A stretch of 64,000 bases of DNA from Euphorbia lathyris (GCF_963576675.1 NC_088918.1:69985501-70049500), one strand, 5' to 3'. Shown: positions 1-11,499, counted from the first letter of the stretch. Notes: generated by a model from the letters alone, not told the origin. Numbers and translations: made by a program.

Positions 1-786
1 AAAAATGCTTATATTCAGACTTTAGGGTTGTATATATCAAAACTCTACAATCAATGGGTTGAGAGCTATAGAAAGATGATTACATTGTTATATCTTGGTT
101 TCAGAGAAGCCAAATTTATCCTATGTCACCCAACAACTTGGTCAATATATAACTAGTTCTACATAGTTATATACGTAAACAACTCTACGTGTTCTCAGGT
201 ATCTCAATGATATAAAGGACAAAGGATTATTTTATCCATCTTATAGTGATTTTGTTCCCAAGGCATTCTATGATTCAGATTTGACGCGGTGTCAAGAGTC
301 ACACAAATCAGTTTAGAACATTTACCAACGTCTGGAATGACCCATGGGCTCGTCAGAACGTCCAGCTCCCATAACCTACGTTGCTCAACCAAATGTACTC
401 TTTTCAAAAGAACAAATAATTTAGTTACATTTCTAAGTCAATAATTAAGTTGATTTAACAATAAACTTCATTTGTATACTTGTGTTTAATTTGATTGTTG
501 ATAACAATTAATGATAGGTGATCACAATATATTTTAAGAAGATTAGAAAATAAATACAAATCTAATGTACAGATATGAGGATGGATTGAAAAAACATGAC
601 ACCAAACATAATTAATATTCAAAAAGTGACGGAAGAGAAATTAATTAATTATATATCCACAAAAATTGTCACTTATAATTCTCTCTAAAAATATCTGCAA
701 AACTAATTTCTCTTCTTCTCTCTAAGAATATCTTACCGTTTTTGTTTTGAGGAGTTATTTTATTTCTCTATCTTATACACGTCTTA
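1..786. other. AT-rich intergenic DNA, no gene recognised
   Basis: Short open frames occur but none has recognisable protein similarity, splice structure or plausible codon use. I see no convincing repeat boundary before the MITE that starts near 787. Confidence 0.5.
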
Positions 787-1033
787 GGGAGTGTTTGGTT
801 GCTCTTTTTCGTGCTCCTGTTTGTCTTTTTATTTCAAAAAAGAGAATTTTAGGTGTTTGGTTAGTGAGCTCCTATTGGGCTTTTACATTTGAAAAGCAAC
901 ATTAGGTGTTTGGTTAGTGACCTCATGTTTGTTTTTTACACCTGAAAAGCAACATTTTACAAAACAGAGAATCTCTGCTTTTTGGAAAAACAGTTTTTTT
1001 CAACAGCAAACAGTAGGTAAAGCAAACGGGCCC
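787..1033. mobile_element. Tourist/Harbinger-like MITE, copy A
   Basis: The ends are imperfect inverted copies (GGGAGTGTTTGGTT on the left, AAGCAAACGGGCCC on the right). The interior repeats the phrase 'gtgtttggttagtga' and 'aaaagcaacat'. The same sequence recurs in inverted orientation at 25439-25751, so this is a two-copy family in the window. The flanks are TTA on the left and TAA on the right, so a target duplication is not established for this copy. It is non-coding and presumably mobilised in trans. Confidence 0.6.
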
Positions 1034-1035
1034 TA

Positions 1036-1515
1036 AATAAATCATTTATCCTGTGAATTTGTTCAATAAACTTAATTGGTCCTCTCAACTTTTAAAGTGT
1101 CTTGATAGTCTTATATAAAATATTTAATAGCCCCTGAACTTATGTAAAACGTAATCAATTAATCACTCGGGTTAAAAAAAAATAAGGTGCATGTGGAAGA
1201 TGTGTTGCACACGCTTTAAAATGTTATTACATAATTCACGTAATAGATTAAAAATTAAGTTTTTACTTGCTCAACTATCTTCTCTAATATTAGAACCACA
1301 TTACCCGACCTTGGTCGTTTTACCTTTTTAAGAGATGTGCAATATATCTTCCGCATTTAACTTACTTTTCTACAGTTAAGTGATTAATTGATTATATTTT
1401 TCATAAGTTTAGAGGCTAACTGCATATTTTATATAAGTTGAGGAGCTATCGGGAACTTTAAAATTTTAGAGGACGAATCAATCTTTTGGTACAAGTTGAA
1501 GGAACAAGTATTAAG
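1036..1515. repeat. Inverted-repeat MITE of the 'GGCTTAATA' family
   Basis: The left arm (about 1065-1190: 'aattggtcctctcaactt', 'gaacttatgtaaaacg', 'aattaatcactcgg') is mirrored by the right arm (about 1375-1510). Relatives lie at 1556-1855, 3758-4194 and 5800-6332. The copy at 3758 has a near-perfect 9-bp duplication, pointing to Mutator-type mobilisation. Exact ends of this copy are uncertain. Confidence 0.55.
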
Positions 1516-1555
1516 CCTTTTGTTTTTGGCTCCATAATTCCACTAGTTTATCTTT

Positions 1556-1855
1556 GGCTTAATACGCCATTTGCTTCTAAACTTATCTAAAAAACTTGAT
1601 TGGCCTTTAAACTTTCAAAGTGACTCGATAGTCCCCTCAACTTACAGAAAATGTTCAGTTAGCACCCTGAATTTATGTAAAATATAATAAATTGATCACT
1701 CGGTTGCAAAAAAAAATAAATTAAATATAAACATAAAAGTTTTATGTTAGCAACGATCAAATTAGCAGTGTCAACATAAACATCATTGATTATTAAATGG
1801 ACGAGAACCTCGTTACTTAAAAAAAAAAAAAAACTACACACTATCTGCAAATTAG
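1556..1855. repeat. Single-arm copy of the 'GGCTTAATA' MITE family
   Basis: It begins with 'ggcttaatacgcc' and repeats the arm of the neighbouring element (gatagtccc, aatttatgtaaaatataat, gatcactcgg). No matching second arm is visible, so it is a truncated copy. Confidence 0.45.
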
Positions 1856-3154
1856 TGAAAGCATGTGGCTTTTTTAATTTAAAGATGATCTGAAATCACC
1901 TAATATTTATTCCTCATATTTATTGAAAGATAAAAAAAGTTAAAAAAATATTTGGAAAAGTAGAATTTGAATTGAATTGTAATTTTGAAAAGAATTGCCT
2001 CTCATTCTTCCTTTTAACTTTGGAGACAATACTAAGTTTTAAGTACAAGTGTTTGAATTCAATTAACGGAAAAAAAATTAAAGTTTCAACCGTTATAACC
2101 ATCATTATATATCTACACTTTCTCAACCTACAAACCATAATATTCCCTTTCTAAACTAACCAAGTTTGATTTTCAATTGCATTCAAAATGTTGTTGCTTT
2201 TCATTTCTTTTTCAAAGCAAATATTTCTTTCTTTCTTTTTTTTTGGTAGGATTTAAAGCAAATATTTCTTATATTAAAGAAATGTACTATGTCACAAATC
2301 AAACATGACTTTGATGTTTACAAATGAAGTTTTGTGATATTGTGGTGATACTTAAAAACACCTTCAAAGCCAAAGTTGTGTTGACCGTTATCAGAATTGA
2401 ATTGAATGAAGAAATGAAAACCTTGAATAGATGAACTTTGTATAGAAGAGAACTTACAGAACTAGAAAATCCCCAAATCTTTCTTAACCTTAAACAAGCT
2501 CTAACTACCCTTATATATCCATTCAATTACAATGGATCTTTCTAATTAATATGATAAAAGTACTAAAATGTCCATGTTCAATATAAATAATTACAAATGG
2601 ATCCTTGAGTCTTGTTAACCGTTTAAATCCATCTAAGCATTCGAAACCGATAATCCCCGATTTTCTCCGTTCAAATCCAAATTTGAGCTGAATGATATCA
2701 AGTTTTGACCGAATCGAGCTTAAATAGTTTGCGAGCTACTTTAACTCATTAACACCTCTAGCCGTGACGTCCAAGGTTGGATTTGGACCAAAATGGATAA
2801 TATATACATGAATTGGATCAAACAGTAACATTGGTATAACTCTCCACTTACAATATATATTCGGGGACGAACCAAGCGGAAGTTAGTAGGTTTGTATTTA
2901 GATGGAATGGATGGAATCAATGTAAAACAAGAAGGGATTCTAAGAGATAGTGATTAGGGCATGAATGATGATGTTAATTTTAAATTTGAAAATGAAAAGA
3001 GAGTAACTAAAACTTACTAATAACGCATAAAAACTTGTTTTAGAGTGATGAGATTCAAAAATGTTGGATTTTGAACAAAATAGAAAATGCCTATACAGTA
3101 TTGGGTTTGGAATAACAATAACAATTAAGTAGCGTCAGAATATTTAAACTTAAA
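1856..3154. other. No recognised feature
   Basis: AT-rich DNA. Around 2620-2770 there is a 'gaaccgataatcccc / gaatcgagctt' phrase like those in plant hAT-type MITEs, but I cannot define both ends. No coding potential is recognised. Confidence 0.4.
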
Positions 3155-3163
3155 AATCTATAA

Positions 3164-3647
3164 AGTGTAACTTATGACCATAGCCACTAAATTTTACGGA
3201 TTTTTACAGTATAGTCACAGAACTTTAAAATATAATATAAAAATTACTGAATTTTATACTTTATTATATATTATGACCACTATATTTTAAATAACTCCTT
3301 AAAATAACTCTTTAACACTATCAAAATAAAAATATTTAAGAATTAAAGTTGCTCAAAACTATATTTACTATGAAATCTCATTTTTTTATTTTCCAAAATC
3401 ACTATTTTGGAGGTTTATCTCTCTAAAAATCTACATATCTCCTAACCAAACACTTAATGATCTCAAATAAAAAATTTCAAGAATTAAAATTGTTTAGAAT
3501 ATAATTAATTATTGGAATTTCTTATTTTGGGACCGTTAATGATCGTTTTGAAGTGTTAATTAAAATTTAATGGCTACAGATGTAAAACGTGTAAAGTTCA
3601 GTAAGTAAAAATTGATAAAGTTAAGTGGCAATGGGTGTGATTTACCC
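3164..3647. mobile_element. Mutator-type MITE, family M, copy 1
   Basis: The terminal arms are inverted and imperfect (AGTGTAACTTATGACCATAG left; reverse of the right end starts GGGTAAATCACACCCATTG). Flanks are AATCTATAA (3155-3163) and AATATATAA (3648-3656), a 9-bp duplication with one mismatch, as expected for Mutator transposition. The core (about 3330-3540, with 'aagaattaaagttg', 'tttatctctctaaa' and 'cctaaccaaacac') recurs at 12240-12728, 43965-44215 and 47105-47595. Confidence 0.65.
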
Positions 3648-3757
3648 AATATATAAACTAATACCTGAAACAACAATTCTTTTCCAAAAATTCAGAGCGG
3701 TGACAAATATATATGTTTTTTTTAAAACTTTTTTTTAATCAAATGAATTAATTAATG

Positions 3758-4194
3758 GGCTTAGTACATCACATTTCCTAAATTTGTCCCAAAAAAAAAA
3801 ACTTATTGACCCCTTCAATTCAACTTATATGATATTTTATTAGCTCCCTAAATTTACTTAAAGTATAATTATTAAGTTTATAAATCTATAAAAACGTCAT
3901 AAAGATATACAAACCGAAAATTAATTTGTTTCAAAAACTTAAAATCACAAAATAACCTTTTATGTTTTAAGTTTTGAATTTTTTCTACAGATTTAGATAA
4001 ATTGAAATGTATATGATTTCAAACAGAGCAAATGGATCATTATAAGCAAGTTGAGGGGGTCAATAAATCACTTTAATAAATTCAAATGGTTAATAGATTA
4101 TTTTAAACAAATTGAATGACTAATAAGACACCATACAATTCAAAAGACAATTAAACTTTTTAAACAAATTTAGAGGCTTTTAATATATTAAACC
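3758..4194. mobile_element. Mutator-type MITE of the 'GGCTTAATA' family
   Basis: It starts GGCTTAGTACATCAC and ends with the inverted 'ttaatatattaaacc'. Internal phrases ('cctaaatttgtcc', 'ccttcaattcaactt', 'agctccctaaattt') reappear inverted in the right half. Flanks TAATTAATG (3749-3757) and TAATTAATT (4195-4203) form a 9-bp duplication with one mismatch. Confidence 0.6.
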
Positions 4195-4399
4195 TAATTA
4201 ATTTGACAGTTTATCTCACACATCGAATAATATACGGTACATATATAAATTGTGTTTTTTATAAACAAATATATAAATTATGCTAATAACTTGTTGAACT
4301 TTTCTTTTCTTTTTTCTGTCCAAATTTCATCATCTCTCAAGATTCAAAATCTCTCTTTTTTAACGATATACTTTGAATAGGAATATTGTTTTTTTAATC

Positions 4400-4760
4400 A
4401 GTTTCCAAATATTTTATCAGATCTCTTCATCCGTGTGAATTGTATTTGTTCTCTAGTATTCTTTCATTTATACATTTTTCGAATTTAGCAAGAGCGAAAA
4501 CGGTTTATCTTGTCTGTGAATCAATAGATCTTACATCAAAAGAAATGACTTAGATCCGAATATTCGAAATGACATAAATGTTAAAGATTGAATTACATCT
4601 ACTTTTCTGCAGATTTCGATTTACGATAAATATACATTTCTTTGTTGTTTTGTGTTTTTTATGCATTTATGACATTCTTTTGCTCTCTGTAGTCGTTTTA
4701 GTGTCTTTATATATTTTGTAAAGTTTAATTTCTTACTGTTGTTTTCTTACTGTATTTATT
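4400..4760. repeat. Unclassified direct repeat, copy 1
   Basis: This segment (phrases 'ctagtattctttcattta', 'tttagcaagagcgaaaacgg', 'gacttagatccgaatatt', 'ctctgtagtcgtttta') is repeated in the same orientation at 11500-11900. No terminal inverted repeat, coding frame or known family is recognised. Confidence 0.55.
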
Positions 4761-5472
4761 GTGTTTTAATCTAACGAAGTTATAAACATTTTCATAAAAA
4801 AAAAAAACTTAATAAACTTTTTATTTCGTAGTGAATTAATTAATTAATATCCTATCTAAACAGAAATTACATTGTTTTGACATCTACAAGCATAAGATTA
4901 TGTTTTTTCTACGAAAAGGACATGATTCTGATATGATTTATATATAAAACTTTGATGATCTAATAATTTCATTAGGTTAACTGTCACCTCATGAAATCAA
5001 TTCTCATTTTCATAAAAATATTATTAACATTTTATTTAGCCATGCAATTTGGACAACCTAAATTACATAATTGCTTCTAAGTATGTAAAACTCATAGAAT
5101 TATTTCACACAAATAAAAGAAATGCAGTCTAATTAATTAATTTATATTGATTAATTAAAAAAAATTTATCTCGCATATAATGGTTAGAGAATAAGTTTTG
5201 AAATGTTAAAAAGTAAATGGACCAAAATAACATTTTAATGTCTAAATTCTTTAGAAAACTAAAACGATTTATATTTAAAAAAATTAAATTACTAGAATGA
5301 CTTATAAAATCGACTGGAAGGAGTAACATTTTCTTATAACTAATTAAACAATAATATTGAAGTGCTATATAGGAGTTTTTAAATTGCACAAAAGAAAATT
5401 ACACATAAGCCATATATGATGTTATGGAGCAATTAATTGATGATAAATAGATTTTGCTTCTTCTTCTTCTTT
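4761..5472. other. No recognised feature
   Basis: AT-rich DNA with short open frames only. Nothing supports a gene. Confidence 0.4.
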
Positions 5473-5797
5473 TAGGGTTTGATTTGATGGGATTTAGAGG
5501 GGTTAATAAGGGAAGGATTAGTAAAGGTTGATAGAAACCCTTGTTTGGGAGGGAGAAGGGTTAGTAAGGGTTTTTACAAACCCATGTTTGGAACATAAAA
5601 AAAATTAGAACGGTAAGGTAATGGAGGGGTTTTGAATGGTTTTTTTTTTTAAGAAAGTCTATCCAATTTTCAACCCACCAATTCGGTGGGTTTTGAAGAG
5701 TTAGAAATTACCATTCCTTCTCATTCTTTATCTTTTCCTACCCTTCTCTACCCTTCCTTTATTTACCATTCTCTATCATTCATCCAATCAAGCCCTA
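5473..5797. mobile_element. MITE with TAGGGTTTGATT termini
   Basis: The left end TAGGGTTTGATTTGATGGG is mirrored by the right end (reverse: TAGGGCTTGATTGGATG). The interior is G-rich on the left (gggttaataaggg) and becomes C-rich on the right (cctacccttctctaccc), i.e. it is largely self-complementary. No target duplication could be fixed, so superfamily is open. Confidence 0.5.
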
Positions 5798-5799
5798 GC

Positions 5800-6332
5800 C
5801 TAATATATTATTAGCTTTCTAAACTTATCCATAAAAGTAAATTGGCTCTCTGAACTTTGTTAGTGTCTCACTAATTCCTTAAACTTGGTTATTTCGTATC
5901 ACCAGTTTCCTAAACTTGTCCAAAAAATAGACTAATTTCCTGAACTTTGCAAGTGTCTCACCAGCTCTCTAAACTTGTTTATTCTGTAACAACTAAATAC
6001 AAAAACTTATTAAACCTAAATTCTAAAAATATTTTTTCATCTATTCGGAAGGTATCTTCTCCTACCTTTCAACCTATTATAAGAGTTAGTGTTGCAGGTT
6101 TGAAAGATCGGATGGATGGAGATCGAGAATTAGTATTATGGTTTTTATATTTAGTTGTTATGAAATACGCAAATTTAGAAAGCTGGTGAGACACTTGCAA
6201 AGTTTAGGGAGCTAATCTATTTTTATGGACAGGTTTAGGGAGTTCGTGATATAAAATAAACAAATTTAGGAAACTGGTGAGACACTAATAAAGTTCAGGT
6301 GTACAAATTCAGAGAGCTGATATTGTATTACA
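5800..6332. mobile_element. Long-arm inverted-repeat MITE, 'GGCTTAATA' family
   Basis: The left arm (about 5813-5990) carries repeated phrases 'cctaaacttgtcc', 'tgaactttg' and 'gtgtctcaccag'. The right arm (about 6175-6325) is their reverse complement ('ctggtgagacac', 'aaagtttagggagct'). The open frame at 5947-6189 lies across the centre and resembles no protein I know, so I do not treat it as a gene. Ends are approximate. Confidence 0.55.
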
Positions 6333-7046
6333 CTTTTTTTTTTTTTTTCATATAAACAAAAAAAATCAAATCTAAATTGACAAATAAGCAATTGGTCATC
6401 CAGGAAACGAATCCGGGGTTTGGACCATTGAGAGAATGTAGCGTCCAGTTGCTCCTAGAGAATAAAATCATCATAATCACAAGAAATAAGGGTTGTTTCA
6501 TTCACATGATTATATAACCAACATGCTTTCAAAGTTAATTCCAATTCTGTTTTCCATAGAACTAAATTTGTGGAATTTAGCTTAATAGACAAACTATGAT
6601 ATAGGTTAGGTATAATAAAAAAATTGTTCTTAAGGGTATCCACCGCCGACAACAGTGACTATTCCCTTTCATATATAGCTTGCACCTCTACGGGTGGGAC
6701 TGTTGGCCAAGAAATTCTTTCCATTCCCAAATGTGAGCATCGAACCCTGGACGTTTGGTTAAGGGGGAGTCTTTGCATCGCTCATGGTGTTGCTGGGACA
6801 ATAATAAAATGAATAAAAGCAAGCAAAAAATAATAAATAAAATGACATTGATAATTTAACGTGGTTCACCAATGACTTAGACTACTCCGCGACCAAGCTT
6901 GAGAATTAAGTCTTCAACTATAAAATTAATAGTCGGGGTGTTTCTTCGAAATACCCAAAAAAGAATTATCTTACTATTTTGTTAATTAGACTACTCTCCC
7001 TTAAAAATCTCCTAATCGGAGAGCTCTCTCAAACATTGCAAACTAA
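6333..7046. other. Probable copia LTR remnant and unassigned DNA
   Basis: The stretch 6840-7030 contains 'gataatttaacgtggttcacc' followed by 'agactactccgcgacc', phrasing I associate with LTR ends of plant Ty1/copia elements. Copia coding remnants begin about 600 bp to the right. No LTR boundary or target duplication could be fixed. Confidence 0.35.
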
Positions 7047-7413
7047 GAGCACATTCAATGGATTATACTACTAACCACTAGTCTTGACACATCATTAATG
7101 TGGGACTAATTTGATAAATTTTTATTCTACTAAACTATCCCCTCCAGTAAATTATACTACAATCACTCAATCATATAGGACCTACTAATTAATTTAATAA
7201 TGTATATTATAATTTTAAAAAAAAAATTAAAAAAACTATTATTAAACTCAAAGGTTGCCAAGGAAACTACCCTCGGCAGCCTTTGAGCTCCTTCATACCG
7301 CTTGGTATGTGCCAAGCGGTACGAGGATGAGAAGAGTTTATTAAACTCTCCTCAATGGTCATTTTCTTTTTTAGGGTTAATGAGCTTTTTATTAAACTAC
7401 ATTGTAAATGCTC
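7047..7413. mobile_element. Harbinger-type MITE (TAA target duplication)
   Basis: It starts GAGCACATTCAATGG and ends with the inverted TACATTGTAAATGCTC. It is flanked on both sides by TAA (7044-7046 and 7414-7416). The termini resemble those of the MITE at 48244-48628 (GAGCATCTCC...), which is flanked by TTA. Three-base TAA/TTA duplications are typical of PIF/Harbinger elements. Confidence 0.6.
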
Positions 7414-7639
7414 TAAATTTTCTGTTCTCTGAATTTATTATATCTCAAGTATCATCTCTACACATCCTTTTATATCCTAAAGCATACTACCAACAAAATT
7501 GTTGGCGACTTCAATGTTGTCAAATTAAATGGATTGGTTCCAGAATCGGCCTCACCCATTCAACATATAAAGATTTATATTTTTTTTAATAAATGGCGTG
7601 CAAGGTCAGTATGTAGGAGGGACTCACTCACCCATCAGG

Positions 7640-8720
7640 TGTTAGGGTCGGTCCAACTTCTTGTACCACTACCTTATGTCTGCTTCAAGTTGTAAAGACT
7701 TTTCTTTAACTTGCAAACATAATCCTCTTTTTCTTTCTTATCGAAACCATTTGTTTACTCCATGTATATTTCCTCTTCCAAATCACAATGTAGGAAAGCA
7801 ATCTTCACATCCATTTGCTCAACCTTCAAGTCACGACTTGTTGCTAACCCCGGCACAATATGAATAGATGTCATCTTCACCACCTGTTAGAAATCTCGTT
7901 AAAGTGAATGCATTTTATTTGACTATATCCCTTCATAATTAATAATCTAGCTTGGAATCTCGATTGTGAGTTAGTTTCTCCATGTTTGATCCTAAACAAC
8001 CACACGTTCTTCAAAACTTTCTTTCCCTTCAAACACAAATTCACTAGCTCGAAAGTTTTATTTCATGCAAGGATTTCATCTTATCGGACGACGTCTATCC
8101 ACTTCTTCTTGTTTTTGTCATCCATGGCCTCTTCAAAGCCTTATGGTTCTCCACCGCCAGTCAATAAGACATATTCGTTTGGAGAATATCTAGTAGAACG
8201 GTGAATGGCTCTACCAAATCATGTTTGAATTGGAGAACCTTCTTGTGCTGGTGGTTGATGGTGAACGTCTTTATTAGCATTAGCTGGTTCATTCGTAATG
8301 GGAGCATTTTGATCAACTATCTCAGGTTGATCAATTTGAATTTCTTCTCCAACTTGTCTTATCACCTTCGTTGGAGGAATTAGTTGTAGTCTTGTCAAGT
8401 TTATTTCAGGTTCGAAAGCATCTTATTTAGACTTCTCAATGTCTTCAATTGTTTGATTTTCAATAAAGATCGCATCATGACTTCTGATTAACTTCTTCTA
8501 GACTAGATATAAAAAATTATAGTTGAATTCATCTTGGCAACAACCGATAAATGCACATTGATTATCTTTACATCAAGTTTAAATCTTTAATCCTTAGGAA
8601 TATGGATAAAAGCTTTGCAACCAAACACTCACAGATGTTTGTAGGAAACATTTTTTCCAGACCATACTTTTTCTAGAATAATGTATCTAGAGGCACACAT
8701 GGTGGTGAAAGGTTCAAAAT
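7640..8720 (-). pseudogene. Degraded Ty1/copia integrase C-terminus to reverse transcriptase
   Basis: Read on the minus strand across several frames, this stretch matches the order of a copia polyprotein. Near 8590-8650 is an integrase-tail phrase like VFGCKAFIHIPKD. Near 8450-8490 is a linker (IRSHDAIFIENQTIEDIEK). Near 8040-8160 is the start of the reverse transcriptase (EEAMDDKNKKKWIDVV, then LVN). Near 7830-7960 are KGYSQ-like and DEIF-like residues. There are many stops and frameshifts and the catalytic YVDD region is not seen. The plus-strand open frames here (7661-8383) are antisense shadows. It is an old, inactive copy. Confidence 0.7.
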
Positions 8721-8839
8721 ATAAGTTGTTGTTACGGAATATTATCTGATGTAGATTTTGATGATGCTAGAATTATTTATAGTTCATTTTCACATTTAGT
8801 ACTTACTAATCCATAAAAGTTAGCCAAGAAACCGTAAAC

Positions 8840-9330
8840 TTATAAAACTTAGGCTTCAGTAGGCTTTATATTTCTTTTGCAACTCAATAGTTAAGTCAAT
8901 ACATGCAAATCCTTGTGAGAAAATTTTCATGTGGGATATGGCTTATTTTATCCAATTTTTTTTATCTCAAAGTCTAATGGGTACTATGATTCTAATTGGG
9001 GAACCTGTCAAACTAATAGGAAGTCTCTAACATGTTATTGTATATTTATTAGCACCTCATTAATTTCTTAGAAAACTATGAAGCAAACTACATTTAGTAA
9101 GTCTTCTGCCGAGGTTTGATACATAAGCATGAGTTTTACAAGTTGTGAATTCGTAATAATCAATTATTTACTAAAATATTCAGCATTAGACATTCAACTT
9201 CTTATCAATATGTATTATGATAATCAAGCATCTAATTCTATAGGTAAAAACCTTGTTTTATCATCAATGTATGAAACATGTGAATATTGATTGTCATATG
9301 GTTAGAAATCACATTATTATATTCTTTTTA
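8840..9330 (+). pseudogene. Degraded Ty1/copia RT C-terminus and RNase H
   Basis: On the plus strand, in broken frames, the sequence reads like the copia RNase H region. A 'GYYDSNWG' phrase occurs near 8970, 'SLTCYCIFI' near 9020, 'KQTTFSKSSAEV' near 9080-9120, and 'YYDNQASNSIGKN' near 9210-9250. These correspond to the conserved DADWAG / ISWKSKKQ / SSAEAEY / DNQAA motifs of copia RNase H. It faces the minus-strand copia remnant just to its left, so the two come from different insertions or an inversion. Confidence 0.65.
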
Positions 9331-9532
9331 AATGGTAGGTGACCAACCATCCCTCACATAGTGAATTTCCGGCCTGAGTTAGAATATACTTTATATTCAT
9401 CCCTTTGCTTTCCCTCTAACCATATGTTGAAATAGAGATAAAAAAAAATACAGGAGGAAAATGATAAATTATGCTAATAAAATATTGCATTTAAACTTTT
9501 GCATTTTAAATTGTATATTTGGATAATTTTTA

Positions 9533-11100
9533 GGGTAAATTCCAAAAAAAAATCTCTGTGGTTTGATGTTGTTCCAAAAAAACCCTTGTGGTTTGTTATT
9601 ACAAAAAAAAAGGACTGTGGTTTGCGCCGTTACCCGAAAAACGGAAATGGGCTTAACACCGTTAATTTGCTGACGTGGCACAGGGGTAGAGTTGGAAAAT
9701 TCGAATTTTTTTTTATTTTTTTTATTTTTTTTTCTCTCCTCTTCTTCTCCTTCCTCCTTCTCCTCCTCCTTCTTCCTTCTTCTTCATCCTTCTCCTTCTC
9801 CTCATCCTCCTCCTTCTTCTTCTTCTTCCTTCTTCTTCTTCCCCCTCCTTCTTCTTCCCCCTCCATCTTCCTCCTCCTTCTTCTTTTTTTTTTCTTCCAT
9901 TTTTTTTTAATTTCCGAAGAAATCTAGAATCCAGATTTCTGGAAATCTGGAAATTTCCAGATTCAATCATGGCGTTTCCTTCCCGACTCTTGAACAGATC
10001 CAAACAGGTACTCTTGTCATTGCTTCAGATCCTGATACCTTTGTAATCGGTTTAATCATTTCTGTAATCGAATTATGAGCTCATTTGGCTAACTTCTACC
10101 GATCGTTTTTAGTCCTTTATACTCCGTGGGGTTTCCAAGAAAATGAATGAATCTCAGGGAAAAGTGGGAGGAAATTAAATGAACCTGATCTAAGATAGAA
10201 ATGGCACCTCGTGTAATATTTGTATTCTTATTACGATTTTTTTTTTGGATTGCTAATGGAAATGAATCTGGTCACAGGCATTGGCATTTTTTTTTCTTTA
10301 CTGGTAATTTGGGATTGATAACTAGATATGAGGGCATTATGGTATGAATGTTGTATATTACATTATTTGCACTCTATTGGTTTCTATTATGAATTTAAAT
10401 TTTCAGAAACAATATAATTACACAATTGTGGTTTTCCTTATCCTCTTTTGCTTTACGGGGATATTGAATTGGGATGATTCTGTTTTTCTTGTGGCTTAAC
10501 TCAATTGTTTTCGCATCCTTACTTTGCGCAAATATGAATGATCAGCATATTTAGTTTGTAATCTTAAATTTAGAAATTTCCAGATTTCTGATGGAAATCT
10601 GGAAATTTCCGAAGAAATCTGGAATTTTCCAGATTTCTGAAAAATTTCCAGAAATCTGGAAATTTCCGAAACTTAAAAAAAAAGAAAAAAAAAGGTAGAA
10701 GAAGAAAGAGGAGAGAAGAAGAAGAAGGAGGGGGAAGAAGAATAAGGAAGAAGGAAGAAGGAGAAGAAGAAGGAAGAAGGAGGAGAAGAAGAAGGAGGGG
10801 GAAGAAGAATGAAGAAGGAGAAGGAAGAAGGAGAAGAAGAAGGAAGAGGAGAAGGAGAAGGATGAAGAAGAAGGAAGAAGGAGGAGGAGAAGGGGGAATG
10901 AGAAGAAGAGGAGAGAGAAAAAAAATTTCGAATTTTCCAACTCTACCCCTGTGCCACGTCAGCAAATTAACGGTGTTAAGCCCATTTCCATTTTTCGGGT
11001 AACGGCGCAAACCACAGTCCTTTTTTTTTTGTAATAACAAACCAAATGGGTTTTTTTGGAACAACATCAAACCATAAAGGTTTTTTTTTGGAATTTACCC
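9533..11100. mobile_element. Long-TIR Mutator-like element, Pack-MULE candidate
   Basis: The two ends are long inverted repeats. The left arm is about 9533-9960 and the right arm about 10570-11100; both begin GGGTAAATTCCAAAAAAA from the outside. Shared blocks include 'ctgtggtttgcgccgttac', 'gggcttaacaccgttaatt' and 'gctgacgtggcacaggggta'. The element is flanked by a perfect 9-bp direct repeat, TAATTTTTA (9524-9532 and 11101-11109), the Mutator signature. Each arm contains a long pyrimidine (left, about 9730-9900) or purine (right, about 10690-10925) tract, which produces spurious Arg/Glu/Lys- or Ser/Phe/Leu-rich open frames on both strands. No transposase is present, so it is non-autonomous. 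The roughly 600-bp centre carries a possible captured exon (9969-10007). Confidence 0.8.
9969..10007 (+). pseudogene. Possible captured first exon (MAFPSRLLNRSKQ) inside the MULE
   Basis: An ATG at 9969 opens a 13-codon frame (MAFPSRLLNRSKQ) ending exactly at CAG|GTACTC, a good plant splice donor. The T-rich sequence that follows (10008 onward) looks like an intron. The peptide is basic and hydroxylated like a mitochondrial presequence. It resembles, from memory only, the N-terminus of the plant mitochondrial ATP synthase 24-kDa subunit. No downstream exon of that protein is recognised before the right arm. It fits a captured exon 1 plus intron, but thirteen residues are too few to be sure. 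Confidence 0.35.
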
Positions 11101-11109
11101 TAATTTTTA

Positions 11110-11480
11110 TGAGTTAATCTTGTTCTCCGCGAATAGAACATAATTAATATTTTGAAACCCGCAAAATATATTACCTCACGTATCTTATATATTATTTTAA
11201 TTTGAAATCAATCGGCTATCTCTTATACTCATAAAGTGAAAGGGGAAGAATAGGATCCCAACTTAGGTCTTAGCTAGCAGCCGTCTTTTTCCTTTATTTG
11301 CTTCAAACGTCGCCCTCCCTCATTTTGTTGTTCCTATCTTTTCCCTCTGTCTCATAATCTATCAAGCCTCAATCTTTCCTATTTTACGAATCTACTTTGA
11401 GGATGAAGAATGAAACTCATCTTCCTTTTTTTCTCTCCCACCGGGTTTGCTACATTTAAAGTATTTTCTTTGTTGTTATT
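11110..11480. other. No recognised feature
   Basis: The first part is AT-rich. Positions 11280-11450 are pyrimidine-rich ('ccgtctttttcctttatttg', 'cgccctccctc') and look like a 5' UTR-style leader, but no coding exon follows. Confidence 0.35.
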
Positions 11481-11499
11481 TTCTTTTTAGTTGGTGTTC

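Noticed and set aside
5947..6189. 80-codon plus-strand frame as a small gene
   Set aside because: Spans the centre of an inverted-repeat MITE and has no recognisable protein similarity.
6700..6800. SINE suggested by a B-box-like 'gggttcgatgctc' on the minus strand
   Set aside because: No A box at a suitable distance and no flanking duplication found.
9499..11070. Six open frames of 72-166 codons rich in Ser/Phe/Leu or Arg/Glu/Lys
   Set aside because: They come from the pyrimidine/purine tracts of the MULE arms, overlap on both strands, and have no domain or splice support.
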